Assembly (NCBI GenBank): GCA_023935145.1
Contig: CM043704.1
Span: forward strand, 101,083,373 to 101,147,372
DNA length: 64,000 nucleotides
Source: Bretschneidera sinensis
Taxonomy: Eukaryota; Streptophyta; Magnoliopsida; Brassicales; Akaniaceae
Reading direction: 5' to 3'
The position numbers and the translations under genes are program-made. Shown piece after piece: positions 1 to 20,806 of this stretch (position 1 is the stretch's first letter; each line of letters starts with the position of its first letter). The notes beneath the pieces were generated by a model. It had not been told where the DNA came from. It searched no databases and saw only the letters and a list, made by a program, of their open reading frames with translations.

Positions 1-102
1 AGCTTAAATTGTCAACTTCAAAAAAAAATTCAAAAAAGAAGGGTAAACATGGCAAGAACCCATCAATAGAAGTACAATCACACAGACAATTAAGGAAAGT
101 AC

Positions 103-8225
<8,123 letters not shown>

Positions 8226-11010
8226 TTTCTCTTTTCCTTTTGACTGATAAATGTAAATAAATGCATTTTTTAAAATGACTTACACCCCAAATTCTCACCA
8301 ATTGAATTATACCACGTGTCTATAAAAATTGATTAATTAGAGTATTACTGATTCTTAAAGACATCACGGATAAACATATCTTCATGTAATAAAGATTATC
8401 TCATTATTGAATCCACAAAAAAATATAAGTAACCGAGGGTAAGTCTGAGATTTTACTGTGTAAGATTTTAAATTTGATATTTTTCATGTCTGACCCTTAC
8501 AAATTTATTTAATCAAATAATTTGTTTTTGATATATGAAATATGAAAGTCATGTACTTGGTCCAAGACATTCGGACCGATTCTTTAACTACCAAACTATA
8601 TGTATTTTTCTTTATATGTAATTTAATAATAAAACAAACATTTATGGTATATATTCTTCATGAAATCATAATAGGCAAAAGCTTATAGAAGACAACAAGG
8701 TTGTCTAATCAATTATTGGCCAAATGGTTGAATCATGAGCCTCCAAACAAAAAAAAAAATGTTTAATATAATGTTAAGAAAAATACATAATATAAAAATT
8801 TATTTTATTTTAAAAATAAAAATAAAATAAATTTTTTTTCTTTTCATATCATTTAATAGTGAAATAAATATTCATTTTATATATCACTATGCCGGTCAAA
8901 TTTTTTTCCTCAAATAGATTGCACAAATTGAAAATAGTAATAAAGTTGTGCTCTTATAATTAAGACCATAGAAAAGTTTTTTCTTTCTGGTTCCGACTCT
9001 CTTTCTTGTCCAAGTTTGATTCCATGGTTTACTTCTAGACCCTTTTTCCGTTTAATTAACTAGTTTGTTTGAGCTCAAATCTACAAAGAAAGTAAAAGAG
9101 TGGGAGAGAAAAAGAAAAACAATAAAAAATAAATCAAAATGTGTTTCAATCCAAACAAAGATTGAGATGAATCTAGTTGCTTTAGATTGTATTAACAATC
9201 AGTATATAAGCTCAAATTGATAGCTCAAATTAAATCGATAAATTATCATTTTGATTTTTTAAAAATTATTACTTGACATCATATCGATAAATACTGAAGT
9301 AACAAGTTAAATTTTTATCATTACCACGAAAAAAAATTAGAAGGAAAAAAAAAATATTGGGGGGGGGGGGGGGGGGGGGGGCTTATAAAAAAACCAAGAA
9401 AACATGGGAGGGCAGCGGCAGCCACGATTTTAATTGACCCTTTCCAGATTTTCTTGTTTTGATAAATATATCGTCCCTTGACTAATTGATTTCCTTCCAG
9501 ATTTTTTGTTGTTGATAAATTTGGTCCCTTCTAGATTTTTTTTGGCGGGTTCTTCTTTTTTCAACCCTTCCGTCTCCCTCAGCCATTTTCTCCCTCGCCG
9601 GATAAATTCATGAGTAAACCGGATCTATAAGCCATGAGTCAATAAAAAAAAAATAGCAAACATGTACTTAATTGATTAATTAAAATAAAAAAAAATAAAA
9701 AAAACAAAAATATCATTTGGAGGTCTTTAAATAAAGGGTTTGTGGTTTAAAATATTAAAAAAATAAGTATTTTGTGGTTAAAAAACAGTAAGTATTTTGT
9801 CAAATAAAGTCAAAATTAATGAGTGGATATCCTTTTATCATCATATTTAACCTGATTTGATTGTTGCAATAGGTTTTTAGGTTTAAATTATTAATATTGA
9901 CTAGAGGAGAAAGAAATGTTAAATGGTTTTTTTTCTTTTTTAAGGTTTAATTGTCATGAAACGGTTTTACAGACTTACAATTGTTAAAATAATAAAAAAA
10001 CTTACAACTGGTAATAAAACTTATAAATTCAATAGTAATTTTTTTTTTTTTTTACAATCGAAGGTCAATGTTTATTTACTAATGAATATATTATTTTACT
10101 TAAAATACTACAACGATTTATCTGATATTATCATTTTTTTTTTATTTTTACTGTCTTTCTTATTCAAGATAAGAGGGTTAGTAATTTTTAAGTGAAAACT
10201 ATAGAGTTAGACGAAAAAATTTTGGATCAAACAGCACATAAAGTAACATACCCCTATTGAAATTAAATAAAAAATAATTGATATGAAAATTATTAATCAA
10301 TTTTCATAAAATAAGATTTTTTTCAATTTGAAATTGAATTTTTGGATCTAATTCGAGCAAAAATCTCTTACCAAAACTACAAGGAATAGCTCCATGCTTT
10401 CGCTCGATTATGCACAAGAGTCCCACCTGTTGAATTTGATTTTTGTTGAAATTAATTGGTGCAGTTCTTATCTTGGATAGGCGGTATTTGGAAGATCAAT
10501 TTGTTTGATTTTGGCGTTGTGGATGAATGTCGGTTTATGATAGGGGTAAAATCATAATTACAAAACGGTAGCTCCATGGCATTTTTGTCTTTTCGACATT
10601 GATAGAATAAAAAAAAACGTGATGGAATGTTTGGACTTGACAGATTGGGCCAAAGATCTGTTTGGGCCCAAGCATATATAGTTTCTTGGGTTGGAATGAT
10701 AGTTTGGTTTTGTTTTTGCGTTATGATTTGGTTTCGGGCTTAAGCTGATACCACGTTGGAGCTGAAATTAAACAACTTGCTTTATTTTATTAAGAGAGTT
10801 GGTTCAAACGCCTTATCCACGAAATGGACCCCACAACCACCGATACATATTGTTGCATTTTGTTTTCTTTAGGTAATATATTATTAATTTAGGCTCTGGT
10901 GAGAAATGTGAAGAACACTCCAAAAACATGTCACGAGTTATTACAAGACAAAACCCCCAAACTTCACAGACTTCAGAGCCTGTGTTTCTCCTTCCACATC
11001 TCTGCCTCTG
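8226..11010. other. Intergenic spacer between PECT1 and PLA2
   Basis: AT-rich DNA with no supported gene. Short open frames such as 9956-10195 are low-complexity, rich in F, I, L and K, and have no family resemblance. Since PECT1 reads left and PLA2 reads right, the spacer must hold both promoters. The only striking element is the poly-G run at 9359-9381. Confidence 0.75.
9359..9381 (+). repeat. Poly-G tract of 23 bases
   Basis: An uninterrupted run of 23 G on the plus strand inside otherwise AT-rich DNA, preceded by an A-rich segment. Such a run could form a G-quadruplex. It is also a typical place for assembly or sequencing error, so the exact length is unreliable. Confidence 0.9.
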
Positions 11011-11015
11011 TTCTC

Positions 11016-11062
11016 TATAAATCAGAGCCTTTAAGCAAAACCAAGCTTCATAATTCCCAACA
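11016..11062 (+). promoter_or_regulatory. PLA2 TATA box and short leader
   Basis: TATAAAT at about 11016-11022 lies some 45 bases before the ATG at 11063. This implies a very short 5' leader starting near 11045. The spacing is normal for a plant TATA promoter. The start site itself is inferred. Confidence 0.65.
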
Positions 11063-13144
11063 ATGGTTAAATATCAGCAGCCATCAAAGCTAGTTCTTCT
11101 CTTCTCTTATACTCTTTTGCACTTGAGCTTTTCTTCTATTTCCGTCTATGCCCTTAACATCGGTGTTCAAGCGACAGATTCCTCTGTTGTTTTGGTTAGT
11201 TTATCCATAAATTAATCCTTTTCTTAATTTTTATTATTTAATTAATTATCCATAAATGAAATTTTCCTATTTCCAGAGTAAAGATTGCAGCCGAAAATGT
11301 GAATCGGAGTTCTGTTCAGGTATTCTTTCAATTAAATTAAACGATTTAATTGTTGTTTTAATTATTAATTTAAGTTTTTTTCTTTTTTCAATTATATATT
11401 TGTCAGTGCCTCCATTTTTAAGATACGGGAAATACTGTGGACTTTTATATAGCGGATGTCCAGGGGAGACACCTTGTGATGGTCTTGACGCTTGTTGTAT
11501 GAAGCATGATGACTGTGTTCAATCCAAAAATAGTAAGTTTTTTTAATCCAAACATGTTTTCCTAACAGAGTTTATACACACAAATACACATAACCGTTTG
11601 TAAATAATTATGTAAAATTGTTAGCACAGGAGATCTATGATTTTGTGGCCTCTTGACCTACGGTTGTTAGCACGTATACCCCTCCATTTCTTTTCATTTC
11701 TTAAAAAATCTCAAGCAAAGGTTATATTTACATTTTTCTTTCTTTCATTTTTCTCACTCCAAATTTACGGTTAGATAGAAAAGGTATTTGGTGAAAAAAT
11801 AAAATGAAAAAATTTTCATTTAATTTCATATTTCAAAAAAAAAAACATAAAAATAATTAAAACTCATTTATTTATAAAAAATATTTCATTGAATTATCCT
11901 TTTAAATTTATCATTTTTTTTTTTAAAATTTAGCATTCCAAATTACGGCATAAAATATTAAAGACATAAGGATAATTCAATAATTTTCTATATTGTGTCG
12001 TGATACGGATATAGAAAATATATATCATTTTTTAAATTATATTAAAAATATCCCAATTGCGAAGAAAGTGTTAAAAAGAAAACCGAGGGATTTGTTCAAT
12101 TTTGTTTATTTTTAATGGTATGATAGCATTGCGAATCCAATCAAGACATTGTTATCCCGAGGTAGAGATATGACCGTTTGACTAATTGAACAAAAGATTT
12201 AAACAGTGTAAAGTGCGTGATACGGATGAAATGATGAATCTTGACAAACTCTAAAGAAAAATGCCTGTTATTATATTTAATATGTTATTAATATTAATTT
12301 ATATATTTTTCAAATTGAATGGTTTAAAGTTTATATATTTATTAATTATTATATTTAATATATTAATTTAATTAATTAGTTTTTTAATCGGTTAAACGAT
12401 AAATGATTTTTTTTCATCTATCGATATATATCGATACATACTATTTAATCGATCGATATACTGATATGCACTGATTAACTGACAATAGTATCGATTAATC
12501 GATTGATCAAACTATTTTAATCGAAACAGTTTGAAACAATTTGGTTAATCGTTTTTAATTGATTAATGAACACTATTAGTTGTTTAGCATTTGATAAAGT
12601 AATTGTGTAGGTTATGGATCTGACACAAATTCAACTTTTTGTATTCTATTTTCCATTTTTTGAGTTAACTTGTATTTCTAAAATCAAATGTTTATAATTT
12701 TTTCATTGAATATTAGAATGGATGAACTCCAAAGGGTTAGTTAACTCAATTGACAAAGCGGTTTTAAAGTTTTTTTTGAGATCATCGGTTTGAATATTTT
12801 TGGGTTAGATCACATAGGTTTTTTTATGAATTTCTTTGGACCGGACATGGATTATATGCTTTTTGCTCGGGACTGTTGAAAAAAAGAGAGAAAGAATGGA
12901 TCATCCAATTCACAAGTAGTGTTGGGATATTTTTTAATGTCTCTGAGCATGGTGTTGATGCGGTGCAGATGATTATCTAAGTGAAGAATGTAGCCAAAAC
13001 TTCCTCAACTGCATGACCAATTTCAAAAAATCAGGGGGGCTTACCTTTAAGGGTAACAAATGCCAAGCTGATGAGGTTATTGATGTCATCTCTGTAGTCA
13101 TGGAAGCTGCTTTGCTTGCTGGAAGATTTCTTCGTAAACCTTAA
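11063..13144 (+). CDS. PLA2-ALPHA: Secreted phospholipase A2, alpha type, complete four-exon gene
   Basis: The product hydrolyses the sn-2 acyl ester of phospholipids to give free fatty acid and lysophospholipid; plant members act in the secretory path and apoplast. Exons 11063..11194, 11277..11319, 11407..11532 and 12969..13144 join in frame to 158 codons with GT-AG introns. Residues 1-30 are a signal peptide (hydrophobic core VLLFSYTLLHL, cut likely after SVYA). The mature protein has twelve cysteines, the family number, with a Ca-binding loop YGKYCGLLYSGCPGE (65-79) and the catalytic CCMKHDDC (88-95, His92-Asp93). It ends GRFLRKP without a KTEL-type retrieval signal, which favours the alpha over the beta class. 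Intron 3 is 1.4 kb. The gene looks intact. No clustered relative is present in the window. Confidence 0.95.
12370..12570. repeat. Cluster of ATCGAT/TTAATCGA palindromic motifs in PLA2 intron 3
   Basis: About 200 bases hold many overlapping short palindromes (ATCGAT, TCGATCGA, TTAATCGATT). The density is well above the surroundings. It may be a decayed repeat or a microsatellite-like expansion. No function is supported. Confidence 0.55.
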
Positions 13145-14149
13145 CCCCCAAGCTTCCTTTTCTGCCACAGAAAAAAGGAAAAAAAGAAGAGAAAACAAAA
13201 AACAAAATGGGTTTTTGTTTGTCTCATTTGATTTCTTATTGCTTTCTCTCAATTGCTACTAAAGATGGTAATCAAAAGATTCAAAACAAACCATATTTTG
13301 TCCATTCATTTTATTCCTGAATTTGGGTTCGAACCCCCACCCTTTAATTGTAATGATAAAAAAAAAGTTCCTAGAATTTTAGTTTGATCCAATTAAATAC
13401 CCATGATTACTTCCTCTTATCTTCATTGGTTTTTGTCACCTAAGATGATAACCTTAACTGAATTGCTTATCAATCTGGCTAAGATGTAAGAGAATTTTTG
13501 TCAATTGGGCTTCACACGAAAAACAATTTAAACAGAAAAACAATTGCTTAACCATTCTTAATAGAAGAACAATTTGAAAGGAGAAGAACATTTCTCTATC
13601 TTTAAGAACAATTTGAATAAAACATACCATAACTCTATGCTATTGCCTTTTTTTTTTTTGTCTTTTTAGCGGTTGTTATGTAAAGTTACACGCATAACAT
13701 TTAGTTGTTTTAATGTTAGAAAGAGAAAATTTTAAATTATAATTTTAAGTTTATAACTGTTGGTTATGAAAAGTTTTGCACGATTCTCACGGATGGACAA
13801 AACCAAGATTTTTATGTCGGGAGGGATGGGATTAAAGAAAAAAGGAAATTTTCATATATATATATATATTATATATATATATATATTATTTATTCAATGT
13901 ATTAAAACTTTTACTTAAATTCTATGATGACAAAAGAAGATAATGAGAAAAAATACATAGAATTATCAAGTATTCTATACAATATACAAATTAAGTAAAT
14001 CAATTATGCTATACAATACACAAATTAAGTAAAAAAAAAAAAAAACAAGGGACAGTAAAATCTTTGTTATTCAACTATTTATCTTCAATCTTGCTAAGAA
14101 AGACAACAAAAAAAACCTCAAAAAGTTTTTAATATTATGCCAATATTTA
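13145..14149. other. PLA2 3' flank, gene-free
   Basis: Contains the probable PLA2 3'-UTR (a purine-rich stretch around 13165-13200) and then AT-rich DNA. A TA microsatellite with one interruption lies at about 13853-13890, and an A run near 14031-14046. No gene is supported. Confidence 0.7.
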
Positions 14150-14480
14150 CATTGTCATTTCTTTCCTAATTTACTTTATTTCCATTTGAGTTGTATTTGA
14201 ATTATACTAATTTGATTAGAAAGCATTTTTGAATCCATTTATGAGTTGATAATCATTTTGGTGTTTGGAAAATATTGAGTTTTTTAATCGAGAGAACGAA
14301 AGAGATTTGAGGGAGATTTTGAGAGTATATATTAATCTTGAAAATATCTATGTTTTTTTGTTATTTGCTTGAAGAATTTGTGGGAGATCAATTTTAAATT
14401 ACTCAAACATTAAATAATTTATTTTTAAATTATAATTTATTACAATAATTGATAAATTGATTTATTCAACCAACTCGAAC
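14150..14480. repeat. Block repeated at 39285-39640
   Basis: Starts near TCATTTCTTTCCTAATTTAC and shares long runs with 39285-39640, including the stretch beginning GAATCCATTTATGAGTTGAT. The two blocks are diverged by small indels. It marks the left end of the ancient array that carries the HD-Zip copies. No coding content. Confidence 0.75.
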
Positions 14481-14484
14481 ATGG

Positions 14485-16310
14485 TATTTTAAGAGAACAA
14501 TTCTTTACTGTTGGCCATTTCTTGTTGAATATACCTGGCACCTTTATTCGGCTATGTCCAAACACTTGGAGCGTTATATCATCATTTCTCTTTAAAAGCT
14601 TTAATGAGCAACAAAGATGGCTGATACCAATAAAAAAAAATGGTTGATAGAAGGTTACAAAAAGATGGCTAATTAGTTTAAATGCTCCTCTAAAAGTTGT
14701 CACAGAATCAGTTTAATGGTTAATTTATTAAAAGTAATATCTCTAATTCGATTCAGTTTATCATTATCATAATAATAAAGATAAATTATATTGCATTATT
14801 TTTAAATTTGCTTAAATGATACTAATATATCAAATATTTTTAAAGCTCACGATTCAATCAAAAACATCAGTTTTCACGATCAAGCAACCAAAAAATAAAT
14901 TTATTTCAAAAATCAAAATTTTAATTGGATATTACTTTTCATGATGATCAAAATACCCTTAGTGTTAAAATATTTTCAGGTGATTATGATAAGTTTAATA
15001 ATTTTATTTATCTCAAAATTATTTATAACACAAAATTTTAAGTTATTTGAATTTATATTTTTCTAAAAAATAAAGACATACAGTATTATTTTAATTTTTA
15101 GAATAAAAAAGTTTGTATTTGATTTTTATTTTATGATGGTTTTTGACATTTATTTATTTGATATGCTAGGCTATTTATTTTTATCAAAAAAACGTATCAA
15201 CAAACTTTCCATTTAAAACATTTAATTTTCTTTTGTGATGGTATTTGATTTTCGTTTATTTGAGGATGCGATAGGCAATGATATCATAATATTTTTTAAA
15301 ATATAAAATATATGAAGTAAAATTTGTTTTATACTATACAATAGAATACAAATCCATTTAAAATACACTTTTAACAATTTTCGAAAAAGAACGACGATAA
15401 TTTTCTTTTAAAAAACCCCCTAAAAATTCATTGTTAAATATGTTTCATACCTAATAATTCTATTTTTTAAAAAGTAACATTTATGATATCTAAGGGTACT
15501 TTGATCATCGTGAAAAGTAATATCCAATTAAAATTTTGATTTTTCAAAAAAATTCATTTTTTGGGCTGCTTGATGGTTAAAATTGGTGTTTTAAGGTGAA
15601 TTATTGGTTTAAAAAAAATTTGGTATCTTGGTGTCATTTCAACAAACTTGGAGATAGTGCAGTATAATTTACTCTACTAACAAAACCTCTTATAAATCAT
15701 AATTTTAATTTTAAAAAAGAATTTTACACACTCTAAAGAGGAATTTTTGGTTAGATCAGATCTAAACTAATGTTTTAGATCCGTCCGAAACTTTATCAGT
15801 AATTTTATAGGATTTCATTAATAATATTATTTTTTGAGTCTCACACTTATATTGACATCAACGAATGAAATCTCACAAAATCATTAATGGAGTATTGGGC
15901 GGATCTAAAACTTTTTAAAACATAATTTTTTTTGTTGCTAAATGTGGCTTGAACATAGGTTGACTCATGTAAAAACAATGGGGCCCCCAAACTAAAACAA
16001 AAACATGTTCTATAAAGATATAAGTTGGATGTCGCTCTCCTCAGTTTTTCTAAAATTGATATTTTTTACTCTGTCATGGACAAGCACATTGGTAAGTGTT
16101 TGAAAAATATGAGATATGATTTTAGACAATGAATTTAAGTGACCCATCTGGAAGTTTTGGGTATCCTAATAGGATTCACAATTTCTAACGCATTACTATT
16201 TTTTTCCTATTATTATAGTTATCTACCCATCTACCTAGTTGTCGTAATTATTAGTGTAATACATAAATTATGTAGTAAATCCAATTAAAATCAGATGTAA
16301 CATGAAACTG
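14485..16310. repeat. HD-Zip upstream repeat, first copy
   Basis: About 1.8 kb of AT-rich DNA that recurs, diverged, before the other HD-Zip copies (30700-32542, 36420-37525, 42330-44129, 60630-62473) and partly at 40415-40990. Landmarks are the CACCTGGCACC-like segment near 14535 and the GATATAAGTTGGATGTCGCT segment near 16017. No gene is seen. It probably travelled with the gene during older duplications and contains its distal promoter. Confidence 0.8.
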
Positions 16311-16343
16311 ATCCACCATTTACCAAAATTAATTGATCACTAC

Positions 16344-16443
16344 TATAAATTTCTCCCCTCTTACCCCTTCTTCCCCATTTCTCAATTTTCTCCTCTCTCT
16401 CTCTCCCTCTTTCTATTAAAAAGTTGCAAGTTAATTTGCAGCC
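16344..16443 (+). promoter_or_regulatory. HD-Zip copy 1 TATA box and CT-rich leader
   Basis: TATAAAT at 16344-16350 is followed by a pyrimidine-rich leader with a (CT)n run at about 16388-16413 and the ATG at 16444. The same arrangement occurs at 46274-46373 (copy 4) and 44027-44129 (copy 3). In copies 2 and 5 the box reads TATGAAT. Confidence 0.7.
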
Positions 16444-17996
16444 ATGGGAGATGAAGAAGAATGCATTAACACAGGGCTTTGTCTTGGGCTTGGCGTTGGG
16501 AAGTATGGGAGGGAAAAGGAAAAGAGTACTACGCTTTGCTTAGATCTCTCCCTTAAGTTATACCCAAAAGAGGAAGCGATCAACATAGATCATAAGGCCA
16601 AAGGGTCAAGTAATTTGAAGACGATTGAAGATGATCATGAGAATTTCATGAATAATAACAATAATAATAAGAGAAAGAAACTTATGCTAACAAAAGAGCA
16701 ATCCAGCATGCTAGAAGACTATTTCAAATTGCATAGCACCCTCAACCAGGTACCTTAATTTTAATTCTTTTTTTTTATAATCTTAGTATTCATTCCATGC
16801 ATGAGACTTTTATTTTTATGATTAATTTTCTCATTTATATTGTTGATTTGTGTGTTCACTTCTAAACTCTAGTATTAGTTTTTAATTTTCGTGATACGGG
16901 TGATAATTAAAATAGGGTTGTTAGCGTCAGTAACTAACACGATTGATGAATTGTAACTGTTTGTATTTTACACACATGCATAAAACACGTGCTACTAGCT
17001 GCTATATATGCATTAGTTATGTTAATCACGAGCCTATTATTGACGTTTCTTCATTGAAAATATTCCGGAATGCACGATGTATTGCATTAGGATCGAGAAT
17101 ATGTAAGGAAAACTTAATTATAAAATTTTGACTGCATTGTATGGAAATTGAATTATAAATGTCAATACATATTTATATTGTTTCTATTGTATATATGTGG
17201 AATTTAATTTTAATGGATTTTAGTAATCGTATTTATAATCAACATGACTTAAATATTCATTTTTTTGTTTGACTGTGACGATCATAATTGTGATTGAATA
17301 TAAAACATACTCCCGCAAAGATAAAAATGTTATTGTTGAGCTAAACTTACAACTATGACTTATCATACTTTTACTTTCAATGCAGGCACAAAAATATACA
17401 ATCGCTGAGCAACTGAATTTGAAACCTAGACAAGTGGAAGTCTGGTTTCAAAATAACAGAGCAAGGTGATCATTTCGTTAATACCATTTTTTTTCCTGAA
17501 TGAAACTTTAGTTTAGTAATAAAAAGATAATGTCGATGCCTTAAGCTCACAAGGTCTCGATTCAATTCTCATTGTTGTGTGGATTATCTGTTCAAGCTAT
17601 TGATTATTACTTATTTTTGAATTTGTATCGCTTCACTAAAATTAATTCTCAATTTTTTTCTTCAAAATTTTATGTTTGTATCTATTTTATTTTTCCTTTT
17701 TTATGGGACAAAATAAAAGGCATATCATTTATGTATATTGATATTATTGCAGGACAAAATTGAAGCAGACAGAGGTAGACTGTGAACTCTTGAAGAAATG
17801 TTGTGAAGGGTTAAGTGATGAGAACAAAAGATTAAAGAAAGAATTGCAAGACTTGCGATTTTCATCGTTACATACTCAATCCCCAAAGGCAGCGACTCTT
17901 GCAGTGTGTCCATTGTGTGAGAAAATCGTAGGAAGCAATGAAGGGAAAAAAGGAATGGAAAATTGTATGGTGTCGTCTTTTAACGACGATGTTTGA
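16444..17996 (+). CDS. HD-Zip class II transcription factor, copy 1 (intact)
   Basis: A nuclear DNA-binding factor of the homeodomain-leucine zipper class II, related to the HAT22/HAT9 type. Exons 16444..16749, 17386..17465 and 17753..17996 join to 209 codons with GT-AG introns. An EAR-like repression motif LCLDLSLKL lies at residues 31-39. The homeodomain is at ~76-130, split by intron 1 after LNQ. The zipper leucines are L142, L149, L156 and L163, and the class II redox motif CPxCE is CPLCE (181-185). Odd points: the recognition helix reads WFQNNRAR where the family has WFQNRRAR (N in place of R at homeodomain position 52; N51 and R53 kept), and the protein is short for the class. HD-Zip II proteins usually repress transcription in shade, auxin and ABA responses; the role here is not deducible. 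The start is the first ATG after the CT-rich leader, in good context (GCCATGG). Confidence 0.9.
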
Positions 17997-18532
17997 AGTT
18001 AGATTTAAGTATATTTAAATCAATTTATTTAAATTTAATAAAAATTTAAAAAAAAAACTGATTTAAAATTATTTAAATCTATCTTTAAAAACAAAAAATA
18101 AATCATACAGTGGCTTTTGGTGTTAAAAATTAAAAATTTTCTATTTTTTAATATTCTTAGTTTTAACCTTTTTTTTATATAAAATTAAGATTTTGTTTTA
18201 CTCTATTTTTATTATTATTGTTATTATTTGTATTTTTCATGGATAAAGATTAATCATTTTTTTATAAAACATGTTTATCATTCGTATCTGATTTATATTT
18301 ATTTGCAGTATTAAAAGCATGTTAATAAGTTACCCTTAATTAAAAAAAAACAACAAAACCAATCAATTTAGAGCCTGGCTTAGCAGTTGCTTCTGCAGTG
18401 ATGGGGTAAAAGGACCATAAAATAATTTATACTGTGCTTGTGCCGTTTCACTTAAACAATTTTATTGTTCGATAAAAATTGTGGTTAAAATGCTTTTAAA
18501 TTAAAAAAATAGAAACTATTGTGTTTGATTGG

Positions 18533-18569
<37 letters not shown>

Positions 18570-19516
18570 ATTTTTTTCATTAGTCAACTCTTATGGGGTT
18601 TTTTCACTTTTAACCACAAGAACCAATCAACTTTATTCCTTTTTTTTTCTTTCTTAAAACTCGAAATAAGAATCAAACACCCACCATTTGAGTAATGAAA
18701 AGGAATGCTACACCAAACATTCAATTATGCAAGCTATGAAATACTTGATGATGTAAATTAATATGAGAGACCAACTACTTCATGCAAGAGTATCTTGTGC
18801 TACTAATGAACCTCTCACACAAAAGGAACTTCCATATCCAATGCTCTGAAAAAAGATTATATAATTTCAATGAATCAATTAGGCATAATGCCAAAACTTC
18901 CACAAATGGCTAATCTATAGTTCTATACAATATATATTTGCTAAATTACAGTTAGGCAGAATGCCAAAACTTTCACAAATGCCTAATTTAATTTGTATCA
19001 TGAAAAGATACCAACATGAGACCTTGTAGGTATGTCAGATGTAGATCATGACTGTTCACTAACGTGAGAGCTGGCAGAGAAATTTTTGTCGCCCTGTGCC
19101 ATGAATGAGATGTAACACAAAGCTTTTTCTATCATTAAGTATAAAGATCGTTCATTTTCTCTTTGGTGGAAGATATTTTGTATCTTTAACAAGATTAAGC
19201 ATTAAGTTTTCTCATATACAAGCCTGATCTATATCCTCTGCATACACGGGTGTAGTAAGCATTAACTTTTTTTGATAGAGAAATAGGTCAAATTAAAGGG
19301 CGTTCGTAAATAACATCTCTTCCCCTCAAAGAAGAAGGCATGGACTCTTGAAAGGAAGAAAGGTCCATAAAACTTGGATGTGTTTCCTTTTCTTTTCAAA
19401 TGGCGTGGGGCCTTTAACCTTTTGCTGCGACACTGAATAAATACATATATCTTTTTGACGACTATAATCTTTCCTTCGTGTGTGTTTAAAAAGTTGTTTT
19501 CCCAGCTCGTCACAAT
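17997..19516. other. Spacer between HD-Zip copy 1 and the TBL pseudogene
   Basis: AT-rich 3' flank of the HD-Zip gene. It contains a TA microsatellite at about 18535-18565 that is shorter in the second unit (near 48463-48479). The 19059-19196 part is copied at 34342-34483. No gene is seen. Confidence 0.7.
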
Positions 19517-20806
19517 TCAACTCCTAGAGATTGTTTGTTTAAATACTAAACTAGCGTAAATCAGCTCGTTCCACGCATCTGGAACCCCTGAAAGACACCA
19601 ATGGCTGCAATCCTGCCGCCTTCTGGACACCTTTTTCCCATCGGTCATGTTCTTGCCATAGATTGAAAGGTGGCCGTCCTTGCGAAAATTGGTCAACCTT
19701 GTCACATTTAATAGTATAACTGGAGCCTGCATTTCTCGGATGACTTCCTCCACTATCTTCATCTTCAAAGGATAGGAATCAAGGAAGGCCCCAGTTAAGA
19801 TTGGTTCAGTCTCCCCATTACACGACCCGCCTGAGTCCCGATCACTGCCTCAGTGTCAAATTAGTCAACCAAAAAGCAGAGAGAAAAAATTAAAATATAT
19901 ATGGTGGCTTTTCTAATTATTTCTCCATCGTTTTTGGCTTTCTGGATGTAATGGCCTTAAGAAAAGGAGTGAGACTTGCCAACTAAAAACAGTATACTTT
20001 TAAGGCTTCATAATGCTAACTTGATTATTCATGTTTTACAATAGGTTAACAGGGATAGCAAGGATTGGATTTTCATTTCTTTTCTTTCAATCTATGTCCA
20101 TGATCTTTTTTTTCTTTCATGAAAACCATATGAAGTAAATATTGAAGCCTAGTTTAATTAAATAAGAAAGCTTCAAAATACCTAAAATGGGCAGAAGAGT
20201 AACCGCGATAAACGACCAACTGTTTTTCTGGTTCCACATTTTCACGAATCCATTTTGCCCAGGTCCTCAAAGCCCTTCTGTAAGCTTCAACTGCATCAAA
20301 CTTTGGATAAAGATAATCACCCTCTTTATAGTAATTGACCCTGCATCAAACAATCGCAACACTCACTATAGTCAATACCACTCAGAGGTGCCATGAAGGA
20401 GGGGCAGGCAGAGGCTATTAAATCTTGTAAAAACAATTGATAATGCAACTTTCTTTATAAAATTTTATATTTAATTCACAATATTCATTACTTAAAAGAT
20501 TTTTTTGCTGCGCATAGTTAATTGTGTAAACACCAAAAAGAAACTGCTTCAATGTTACAATCGAACCAAGGAAACAATAAACTGTAAAATACAGCAGAAA
20601 AGATGGCAGACATACCCCCGGGCAGTCTTTCCATGAACTCAGCAATGACCAGTATTAAAGACAATAATGTCAGCCCGCTTCCATCGGCCATATGTCTTGT
20701 CAATTTTGTCTATTTATAGAATTGGATCATTGTTTCCCTGTGCATTAACGCGGACTCGATTCACAAGGAAATATGACCTCACAAATGGCACCGTACAGTC
20801 ATAGTC
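19517..20806 (-). pseudogene. TRICHOME BIREFRINGENCE-LIKE (PC-esterase) pseudogene, unit 1
   Basis: TBL proteins are Golgi acyl-esterase-fold enzymes that O-acetylate cell-wall polysaccharides. Three exon-like blocks remain: complement(20616..20806, 20182..20340) and a last exon from about 19850 to 19517. They encode YDCTVPFVRSYFLVNRVRV, then VNYYKEGDYLYPKFDAVEA with RGYSSAHF, then DSGGSCNGETEPIL and the C-terminal DCSHWCLSGVPDAWNELIY, which carries the catalytic DxxH. The N-terminal TBL domain and the GDS motif exons are absent. Two in-frame stops lie in the first block: TAA after NNDPIL and TGA where the family has GHWW. Clearly non-functional. The TAA is missing from the unit 2 copy, so it arose after duplication or reverted there. 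Confidence 0.85.

Noticed and set aside
8226..11010. Bidirectional promoter or operon-like link between PECT1 and PLA2
   Set aside because: The genes are about 2.8 kb apart with a gene-free, repeat-bearing spacer; two phospholipid genes side by side can be chance.
11256..11546. Single long open frame across PLA2 exons 2 and 3
   Set aside because: Reads through intron 2; the spliced model gives the conserved cysteine pattern and clean GT-AG borders.
12720..12860. Similar tRNA-related look in PLA2 intron 3 (GGTTTGAATAT after an AAAGCGGTT segment)
   Set aside because: Too diverged to support a tRNA or SINE call from sequence alone.
17540..17590. tRNA-like or SINE-like piece in HD-Zip intron 2 (GGTCTCGATTCAATTCTC resembles a B box)
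   Set aside because: No matching A box at the right distance and no cloverleaf can be drawn; at most a decayed SINE, and repeated here only through gene duplication.
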